Positions 7,808-12,868 of a stretch of DNA of 12,868 nt are shown here, one piece after another; the stretch's first letter is position 1, and every line of letters starts with the position of its first letter. The notes under the pieces were generated by a model. It was not told where the DNA came from, ran no database searches, and saw only the letters and a list, made by a program, of their open reading frames with translations. Source of the stretch: JBBDWZ01 sp050732575 (GTDB lineage: Bacteria; Gemmatimonadota; Gemmatimonadetes; Longimicrobiales; RSA9); NCBI GenBank assembly GCA_050732575.1, contig JBOHRF010000129.1, positions 1-12,868 on the forward strand, written 5' to 3'. A program made the translations under genes and the position numbers.

Positions 7808-7854
7808 TGCGAGTGTACCGACCTCACCATGGACGCCCAACCCCGGAGGGCGCG

Positions 7855-8940
7855 ATGAAGGTATCCATCATGGGCAGGGTGGTGACGTGTTTCATCCTGT
7901 CGCTGCCGGTCGGTGCCGCAGCACAACGGCTTGGCTCGGTAGAGCTGGCCGCCTTTGGCCGCTACACTGCCATCAGTGTGGATCGGCCGATGGACAATGC
8001 GCTCGGCATCGGTGGCGCACTCGGCATTTACCTCACCAACCGCATCAAACTGACCGCGGACCTGTCGTACTCACCGACTCAATCCAAGCTGGACGGGAGC
8101 GACGTGTCGCTCGTACCCCTGCATTTGCGCGCCGCGTATGAGCAGCCGCTCACGCAGTCGCTGCGCGCGCTCGCCGCTGCGGGCTACGTGTACAACCGCT
8201 ACTCCAACAATAGCGAGGACAACGGTCTCACCGGTGCTCTCGGTCTGAGACTCAGCGCATCGGAACGGATCGGCATCTACGCGCAGTATGTGCGCGATTG
8301 GATGCCACCCTGGATGCAGGATACCCGGTTGCAGGTCAACGGACCGCTTCCCCGACCAGCCAGGGTGACCTGGGCTTCTGATGTGCACAACGCGTTCGAA
8401 GCTGGCATCAGCGCGCGCTTCGGTGGGCGAGCGCCCGCCCTGGTTGCCACCGTGGAACCGGTGCGCACACCCGTGGATCGCGTGGAGACAACGCAGCAAC
8501 AACAGCAACCGCCTCCGCCCCGACCACAACCGCAGCCACCATTGCAGGAGAAGGCGGCGGATCCTCCCGCGGTGGAACGTTTCGTGACACTGGATCCCAT
8601 CTACTTCGAGTTCGATCGTGCGGAGTTGCGGGTGCAGGAGCAGGAATACCTGATGCGCGTGGCCGCGATTTTACGCGCCAATTCGGACGCCGTGGTAGTC
8701 ATTGAAGGGCATACCGATCCGCGCGGAACGGATGATTACAACCTGGCGCTGGGTAACAAACGCGCGCAGAATGTGCGGGCGTTCCTGCTGGCGCAGAACG
8801 TGGAAGCCCGCAAGCTCGAATTGGCTTCGCGGGGAGAGCAGCTGCCGGTTGACCCGGCGCGCACCGAAGCGGCCTACGCCCGGAACCGTCGGGTCGAATT
8901 TCGACTGCCCGTTAACACCAGGCTGCGCGAGTCCCGTTAG
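7855..8940 (+). CDS. OmpA-family outer-membrane beta-barrel / peptidoglycan anchor
   Basis: A 361-residue exported protein. The signal peptide has hydrophobic core VVTCFILSLPVG and probable cleavage after GAAAQ (about residue 24). A region of alternating beta-strands (about 25-200) looks like an outer-membrane barrel. A Gln/Pro-rich linker (about 212-237, including TTQQQQQPPPPRPQPQPP) follows. The C-terminal OmpA domain (about 243-355) has YFEFDRAEL, EGHTDPRGTDDYN and NKRAQNVRAFLL. Asp288 and Arg303 are 15 residues apart, as in the diaminopimelate-binding pair of characterised OmpA proteins, so peptidoglycan binding is well supported. The likely role is tethering the outer membrane to the cell wall. 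ATG at 7855 is chosen over an in-frame ATG at 7780 because GGAGG (7845-7849) is 5 bases upstream and the signal peptide starts there. The upstream in-frame codons overlap the promoter. The gene is monocistronic, ending at a strong terminator. Confidence 0.93.
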   Translation: MKVSIMGRVVTCFILSLPVGAAAQRLGSVELAAFGRYTAISVDRPMDNALGIGGALGIYLTNRIKLTADLSYSPTQSKLDGSDVSLVPLHLRAAYEQPLTQSLRALAAAGYVYNRYSNNSEDNGLTGALGLRLSASERIGIYAQYVRDWMPPWMQDTRLQVNGPLPRPARVTWASDVHNAFEAGISARFGGRAPALVATVEPVRTPVDRVETTQQQQQPPPPRPQPQPPLQEKAADPPAVERFVTLDPIYFEFDRAELRVQEQEYLMRVAAILRANSDAVVVIEGHTDPRGTDDYNLALGNKRAQNVRAFLLAQNVEARKLELASRGEQLPVDPARTEAAYARNRRVEFRLPVNTRLRESR

Positions 8941-8961
8941 CCCTGCACCAAAGCGCACAGG

Positions 8962-9004
8962 CCGTCCCGCGAGCGGACACCCGCGCGGGACGGTCTTCTT
9001 TTTT
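8962..9004 (+). terminator. Rho-independent terminator after the OmpA gene
   Basis: A perfect 10-bp stem, CCGTCCCGCG (8962-8971) and CGCGGGACGG (8984-8993), with a 12-base loop, followed by the T-rich tract TCTTCTTTTTT. It begins 21 bases after the OmpA stop codon and is the clearest intrinsic terminator in the window. Confidence 0.92.
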
Positions 9005-9126
9005 GCTGGGTTCCAACCACCTGCGCCGCAACCAGTTGGGTGACGTGCACAAGGCGGCACGTTTCTCTCCTTGACGGTTCTGCTCACAGAACACACCCGG
9101 ATCCGGAAATCCTATGGACACGGTAA

Positions 9127-10952
9127 TCCAGGACGTTCCCACTCGCCAGTTATGCCGTAGTGACGGGCGCCGACTACTCGGGGAAGCCTACGGTCAGTTG
9201 GCTGAAGGTGGTGGGCCGCATGCACGCGTCAGCAACTATGATGGCGACGCAGGCACGCCTGCAGGCAGTAGATGCGCAACTGCGCCAGCAGCAGCTACGC
9301 GAGGCCGAGCACCGCAATCTGATCGTGCCCGCCTCTCGTGGTTTCGATTGGCTGGTCTCCGAGCTGCAACAACCGCTGCGTTATCTCATGGCCGCGGTCG
9401 GGCTGGTCTTGCTGATCGCGTGCGCCAACGTGGCCAGCCTACTATGGGCGCGCACCACCCTGCGCCGCCGCGACTTCGCCGTTCGCCTGGCCAGCGGCGG
9501 TAGCCGCCCTCGGCTGGTCCGTCAGCTCATTACCGAATCCATGACGCTGGCATTCGTTGCGGGCGGCGCAGGATTGCTCCTGGCCAGCTGGCTCACCGAT
9601 GTGCTGGCCGCGTACCGGCCGACTACCACGGGCGTACCGCTGCTGCTCGATACGCGGCCCGATTCTGCTGTGCTGATGTTCACACTTGGCATCACATTGC
9701 TCACCGGCCTGATATTCGGACTCGGTCCCCTCCGCGCAATCTCATGCCATTGCTCAAAGAAAGCAGGGGACGCGTCACCGTGCGCATGAGTGCGCGCGGT
9801 CTGCTGGTCGTTGCGCAAGTCGCTCTGTCGCTGGCATTGTTGGTCGGTGCGTCGATGTTGGCGCGCACACTCGCCCAATTGGGTCGCGTCGAGCTGGGAT
9901 TCCAAACGCGTAACGCACTGCTCGCTTCATTCGACCTCGCTGCCGGCGGCCATACACCGGAAAGCGGCCGTGTGCTGGTAGGTCGCCTTCTGGAGCGCGT
10001 GCGCGCACTGCCTGGTGTCATCGCCGCCAGCGCCGCGACCACCATCAATCCCGCGCCTGGCGGGTCGCGCTTTGATGGCGCTGCTATCGAAGGATCCATC
10101 ATCCCGTACGATCAGGTGGGTTTCGATCTCAACCGCATCGACCACGAGTACTTCAACACGCTCGGTCTTAGCATCGTGCAGGGCCGCGCGTTCTCAGCCG
10201 CGGATCAACCCGGGTCCGCGCAGGTGGCCATCATCAATGAAGAGATGGCCCGCCGCTATTGGCCCGGGCAAAATCCAGTCGGCCGGTGCATCATCGTGGA
10301 TCCCGAAAGGAACATCGCCTGGCAAGTTGTCGGCGTGGCGCGCGATGGCAAGTACCGCGGTTTGCGGGAGAAGGCAGAAACGAATTTGTGGCGACCGCTC
10401 GGTCAGATGTACCGACCACAGCTCACACTCATCGTGCACACGCGCAATGATCCGGCTCAGCTCACCGAAGTCGTTCGCGCAGAGCGCTCGCTCGATCCCG
10501 CTGTGCCTCTCTTCCATGCGCTCACACTCGAACAGCACATCAGAATGGCCACAGCGCAGGAAAGGATCGCCACACAACTGGCCATCGTATTCTCACTGCT
10601 CGCCCTGGCCCTCTCTATCATTGGGCTCTACGGCCTGCTCGCGTTCATGGTCGCACAGCACACGCGCGAGATCGGTTTGCGCATGGCCCGCGGCGCGCCC
10701 CGCGCATCCGTGCTCAGGGATATCCTGGGTCGCGGACTCCTGCTCGTGGGACTGGCCCTGGCTCCGGGAGTGCCCGCCGCACTCTGGACCGCGCGCCTGC
10801 TCCGCTCGATGCTCTTTGGCATTGGAGGCACGGACCCGATCAGTTTTGGCGCCGCCGCAACTCTGCTTCTGGTCGCCGGCTTTCTGGCCGCGCTGGTACC
10901 TGCCCGACGCGCGCCAGGAGTAGACCCACTGGTTGCGCTTCGTGCGGAATAG
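9127..10952 (+). pseudogene. Decayed ADOP-type MacB/FtsX permease, 5' truncated and frameshifted
   Basis: Remnant of an ADOP permease, the duplicated MacB/FtsX permeases of Acidobacteriota and Gemmatimonadota that lack an adjacent ATPase. The frame opened at 9127 enters the family at VSWLKVVGRM, then NLIVPASRGFDWL. The first FtsX segment is LVLLIACANVASLLWAR with FAVRLASGGSRPRLVRQL. After LIFGLGP the frame fails near 9738-9740. Shifting by one base continues the protein as LMPLLKESRGRV, the second core (LLVVAQVALSLALLVGA), a periplasmic MacB-like region with INEEMARRYWPGQNPVGR, and the final membrane segments ending in APGVDPLVALRAE. Losing one A from an AAA run (GCA AAT CTC would restore it) explains the shift. 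The N-terminal prefix, first membrane segment and most of the first periplasmic domain are missing: about 607 codons remain against the usual 800-900. There is no start codon with a ribosome-binding site and no PadR gene before it. Positions 9005-9126 hold nothing recognisable. Confidence 0.82.
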
Positions 10953-10953
10953 C

Positions 10954-10974
10954 GTGACGCGTGACGAGTGACGC
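10954..10974. repeat. GTGACGC heptamer array directly after the ADOP remnant
   Basis: Three adjacent 7-base units, GTGACGC, GTGACGA and GTGACGC, begin one base beyond the stop codon at 10950-10952. The second unit contains GTGACG placed 18 bases before TATATG (10985-10990). The array could therefore supply a weak -35 for the lipoprotein gene downstream, but that is speculative. The same core word recurs inside the APC permease gene. Confidence 0.65.
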
Positions 10975-11031
10975 GCAGGGAGGGTATATGAGAGCGGGTA
11001 CAGAAAGACCAGAGACTGGACACAAAGATCT

Positions 11032-11466
11032 ATGATGTGGAAATCGCCCATACTCCTGGTGGCACTGCTGCTCGCTTGCACGCGCGGCACCACTGACCTG
11101 GATTCCGAGCCCCACGTGCTCTCCGGCAGTTGGCGCTGGGTGCAGTCGCGCGGTGGCTTTGCCGGCCTGGAACGTTCGCCTGAAACCGAAGGCTACTCCG
11201 CTCGGCTGGAATACCATGCGACGCGCGTGCGCGCCTTTCGCAACGATCGGCTCGTGGCCGAGGCTACCTTCACGCTGCGCGAAGACTCGCTGCGCCTCGG
11301 CCCCATGCCCGTCTACATCGTCGAGTATGCCCCCGCACTGCGCGTATTCCCCTTCAGCAGCCTCGATCAACACTCCGTCCGCATCACTGGCAAAATGATC
11401 GTTGAATTCGATGAGGGCTGCTGCGATCGGTATAGCCATACCTTCTCCAAACCGGGACTTCGGTAA
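11032..11466 (+). CDS. Small lipocalin-like lipoprotein
   Basis: A 144-residue putative lipoprotein. The short basic N-terminus and hydrophobic stretch end in the lipobox LLLAC, with Cys16 the likely lipidated residue (Cys15 if the adjacent second ATG is used). No acidic residue follows the Cys, and its final membrane is unknown. The mature part is an all-beta domain: SGSWRWVQSRGGFAG, an ETEGY motif, several alternating strands (ATRVRAFRNDRLVAEATFTL) and a late GCCDRYSHTF segment. This resembles the small lipocalin-like lipoproteins of Bacteroidota and related phyla that start with a W-x-W signature, but I cannot assign a named family or ligand. The ribosome-binding site is poor. It stands alone between the ADOP remnant and the palindrome-bearing intergenic region. 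Confidence 0.75.
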   Translation: MMWKSPILLVALLLACTRGTTDLDSEPHVLSGSWRWVQSRGGFAGLERSPETEGYSARLEYHATRVRAFRNDRLVAEATFTLREDSLRLGPMPVYIVEYAPALRVFPFSSLDQHSVRITGKMIVEFDEGCCDRYSHTFSKPGLR

Positions 11467-11481
11467 CGGATAGCGGATAAA

Positions 11482-11516
11482 CGGACCAGCACGAACCTCC
11501 GGACGAGCACGAACCT
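11482..11516. repeat. Two-copy direct repeat, 18-bp period
   Basis: CGGACCAGCACGAACCT (11482-11498) and CGGACGAGCACGAACCT (11500-11516) differ at one of 17 positions. The second copy overlaps the left end of the 44-bp palindrome by three bases. Confidence 0.8.
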
Positions 11517-11557
11517 AATCCCTAATCCTCACCTTAAGGTGAGGATTAGGGATTAGG
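11514..11557. repeat. Perfect 44-bp palindrome built from GGATTAG words
   Basis: Two 22-base arms (11514-11535 and 11536-11557) are exact reverse complements with no spacer, centred on CCTTAAGG. Each arm contains the heptamer CTAATCC twice (GGATTAG on the other arm) plus TCACC/GGTGA. As RNA it would form a stem of about 20 bp with a UUAA loop. It lies 48 bases after the lipoprotein stop, but no T-run follows on the plus strand, and the minus-strand continuation (TTCGTGCTCG) has none either, so it does not qualify as an intrinsic terminator. Cruciform extrusion or a protein-binding site are alternatives. Confidence 0.9.
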
Positions 11558-11601
11558 CGCGCAGCGGCAGACCTCGGCACAACTATTCCTTTCGCGCTCG
11601 T

Positions 11602-11625
11602 CCGTTCATCTGTTCACCCGTTCGT
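11602..11625. repeat. Degenerate 8-bp period array before the PadR promoter
   Basis: Units CCGTTCAT, CTGTTCAC and CCGTTCGT follow each other without gaps. The first overlaps the right outer arm of the nested inverted repeat. The array ends 10 bases before the PadR -35 candidate. Confidence 0.55.
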
Positions 11626-11635
11626 CCCCTCCCGC

Positions 11636-11665
11636 TTGACCCATCCGCACCTCCCACCTTACCCT
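11636..11665 (+). promoter_or_regulatory. Candidate promoter for the PadR-permease operon
   Basis: TTGACC (11636-11641) and TACCCT (11660-11665) are separated by 18 bases. Transcription would start near 11672, giving a leader of about 28 bases before the GTG at 11700. PadR regulators often repress their own operons by binding near such promoters, so autoregulation is expected from the family. No clear dyad operator is visible between -35 and the start. Confidence 0.5.
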
Positions 11666-11699
11666 GAGCACATACGGGGAACGATCTGGGGAGGGACCG

Positions 11700-12041
11700 G
11701 TGGACCAGTCGCTGCCACTACTCAAGGGGACACTCGACCTGCTCGTACTCAAGACGTTGAGCTGGGGCGCGCAGCACGGCTACGGGATTGCGACCTTTCT
11801 GGAACAGCAGTCGGGCGGCACGCTGGAGGTGGAGGACAGCGCGCTGTATCAGGCGCTGCATCGGCTGGAGAGTCGGGGTCTGATCGAGGCGGAGTGGGGC
11901 GTTACGGCGAACAATCGCAAGGCGCGTTATTACCGGCTGACTAGGGCGGGGCGTGCGCGGCTGCGCAAGGAAACGGAGACCTGGCTGCGCTACACGCAGT
12001 CGGTGAGCGCGATTCTGCTAATGAGTGCGCGCGCGGTTTAA
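11700..12041 (+). CDS. PadR-family transcriptional regulator
   Basis: A 113-residue winged-helix regulator of usual length for the short PadR subfamily. It begins with LLKGTLDLLVLKTLSWG and HGYGIATFLEQ, then the recognition region (EDSALYQALHRLESRGLIEAEWG) and the wing (NNRKARYYRLTRAGRARL). A C-terminal helix probably mediates dimerisation. The start is GTG, preceded by GGAGG (11690-11694) at 5 bases. Its TAA stop shares its last base with the ATG of the downstream ADOP permease (TAATG), so the two are translationally coupled. In this phylum group such PadR genes commonly precede ADOP permeases and presumably control them. The effector is unknown. Confidence 0.95.
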   Translation: MDQSLPLLKGTLDLLVLKTLSWGAQHGYGIATFLEQQSGGTLEVEDSALYQALHRLESRGLIEAEWGVTANNRKARYYRLTRAGRARLRKETETWLRYTQSVSAILLMSARAV

Positions 12042-12868
12042 TGGCTGGCGAGCGGCGGTACCGACGTTTACTGCGTCTGCGACCGCAGACGCGCGCGGAC
12101 GTGGAGCGCGAGGTGCAGGATGAGATCGATGCGCACCTGGCGATGCGGACCGAGGAATACCTGGCGCGGGGCGAGTCGACCGAGCAGGCGCGCGCGGACG
12201 CCGTGCGTCGTTTTGGCGACTATGCGCAGGCGCGCCGAGAGCTAATACGATCTTACCGGGAGCAGCGTATGCGAGCGCGGCGCACGGAGTGGTTGGATGC
12301 GTTAGGCCGGGACCTGACGTATGCCTGGCGGCGGGCGCTTCATGCGCCGGGATACGCACTGTTTGCGATCGCTACGTTTGCGCTTTCCATTGGCCTGGCA
12401 ACGTCCACTTTCACTATCGTGGATGCCGTGTTGTTCCGGTCCTTGCCATTCGCCGAGCCGGAGCGGCTAATTGCACTGCAGTCGGTAGGTGAGCAGGGCG
12501 AACCGTTCTCCCGTGTGTCTGCTTCCAACTGGATGGACTGGCAGCAGCAGAATCGCACGCTGGAATCCAGCGCCATTCTACAATCCAGTCGCATTTCCAT
12601 GCAGGTGCGCGGCCAGGCCATGCGCGTGCCGGTTACCGATGTTGGTGGTCCCTTCTTTTCGGTGTTGCGCACCCGATTTCTGTTTGGTCGTCCGTTCACG
12701 GTAGAAGAGGTGCGCAAGCGCACGCTGGTAGCCGTGGTGAGCGAGAGCTTCTGGCAACGTGCACTGGGTGCGGACCGCTCGCTGCGCGAGCCGCTCATTA
12801 TCAATGGCTATCCGTTCACGGTAACGGGTGTGGTGCGCGCATCGGATGTGTATCCGCGCGACACGGAG
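12041..12868 (+). CDS. ADOP-type MacB/FtsX permease, 3' end beyond the window
   Basis: An open frame of 276 codons running to the window edge without a stop. An N-terminal cytoplasmic prefix (about 1-75, with EVQDEIDAHLAMRTEEYLA and AVRRFGDYAQARREL) is characteristic of PadR-linked permeases. It is followed by DLTYAWRRALHAPGYALF and the first membrane segment (about 105-130, with FALSIGLATSTFTIVDAVLF and RSLPF). The rest is the start of the MacB-like periplasmic domain (VSASNWMDW, then VAVVSESFWQRALGAD and INGYPFTVTGVV). Full-length family members have about 800-900 residues with a second MacB/FtsX half. They probably work with an ATPase encoded elsewhere to drive mechanotransmission or export across the envelope; the substrate is unknown. 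It follows PadR with a one-base overlap and appears intact as far as visible, unlike the ADOP remnant upstream. Confidence 0.93.
   Translation, partial: MAGERRYRRLLRLRPQTRADVEREVQDEIDAHLAMRTEEYLARGESTEQARADAVRRFGDYAQARRELIRSYREQRMRARRTEWLDALGRDLTYAWRRALHAPGYALFAIATFALSIGLATSTFTIVDAVLFRSLPFAEPERLIALQSVGEQGEPFSRVSASNWMDWQQQNRTLESSAILQSSRISMQVRGQAMRVPVTDVGGPFFSVLRTRFLFGRPFTVEEVRKRTLVAVVSESFWQRALGADRSLREPLIINGYPFTVTGVVRASDVYPRDTE

Larger units (their letters stand above)
11476..11610. repeat. Nested inverted-repeat region between lipoprotein and PadR
   Basis: This fills most of the 233-base gap between the lipoprotein stop and the PadR start. The outer arms, 11476-11493 and 11593-11610, are complementary at 15 of 18 positions (core AAACGGAC against GTCCGTTC). 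Within them lie an 18-bp-period direct repeat (11482-11516) and a perfect 44-bp palindrome (11514-11557). The left flank also shows CGGATAG/CGGATAA words (11467-11481). The whole looks like a compact structured non-coding element. No reading frame here is plausible and no transposase is nearby. Confidence 0.65.

Noticed and set aside
8485..8560. CAA/CCN-rich stretch in the OmpA gene as a DNA repeat element
   Set aside because: It encodes the Gln/Pro linker common between barrel and OmpA domain in this family and is explained by protein function.
9114..9503. Plus-strand frame starting with ATG at 9114
   Set aside because: The ADOP motifs are in a different frame over the same bases. This frame gives no recognisable sequence.
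9730..9750. Programmed frameshift in the ADOP remnant
   Set aside because: No slippery heptamer or downstream hairpin is evident at the junction, and the 5' part of the gene is missing anyway, so decay or sequencing error is simpler.
11514..11557. Palindrome as a rho-independent terminator
   Set aside because: The stem is long, but no T-run follows on either strand.
11514..11557. CTAATCC words as telomere-like repeats
   Set aside because: There are only two copies per arm in a closed palindrome flanked by ordinary genes. Nothing suggests a replicon end.

Overview
The window is high-GC bacterial chromosomal DNA, probably from a Gemmatimonadota species, with Acidobacteriota as the alternative. 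The inference rests on gene families, not on a marker gene. It contains a PadR regulator joined to an ADOP-type (acidobacterial duplicated orphan permease) MacB/FtsX permease, a second decayed ADOP, a secreted DUF2911 protein, a DUF3667-like protein and a large soluble multi-domain histidine kinase. I saw no rRNA, tRNA, CRISPR array, transposase, integrase or phage gene.

Layout. Positions 134-3199 (+) encode a 1021-residue hybrid histidine kinase with two kinase cores around one receiver domain. It converges, with a 3-base gap, on a minus-strand pair: an ATP-dependent DNA ligase (3799-5343) followed by a secreted DUF2911 protein (3203-3754). Upstream of the ligase is a stretch rich in CTCCCGC words and inverted repeats (5414-5535). 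Next come a frameshifted, truncated DUF3667-like gene (5537-6207, minus) and an APC-family amino-acid permease (6274-7647, minus). The permease carries an in-frame 9-bp tandem repeat. It is divergent from an OmpA-type outer-membrane protein (7855-8940, +) that has a clear promoter and a strong intrinsic terminator.

The right third holds an ADOP permease remnant that lacks its 5' part and has a -1 frameshift (9127-10952). After it come a small lipocalin-like lipoprotein (11032-11466), an intergenic region with a perfect 44-bp palindrome inside weaker inverted repeats, and a PadR regulator (11700-12041). The PadR stop codon overlaps the start of a second ADOP permease, which runs off the window end (12041-12868+).

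How the genes work together. The clearest functional unit is PadR plus ADOP permease, a translationally coupled regulator and transporter. The ligase and DUF2911 genes look co-transcribed but have no evident shared pathway. The kinase has no adjacent separate response regulator. Most other neighbours look like independent transcription units.

The least explained signal is a set of short degenerate arrays with 7-9-bp periods (CTCCCGC, CCTCACTC-like, GTGACGC, CGGATAA/CCGTTCAT, GGATTAG). They sit just after genes, just before genes and once inside a coding region. Several form inverted pairs, and the word GCGTGACG is shared by an intergenic array and the permease array. This is the best candidate here for an undescribed repeat class, but one window cannot show whether it recurs across the genome.
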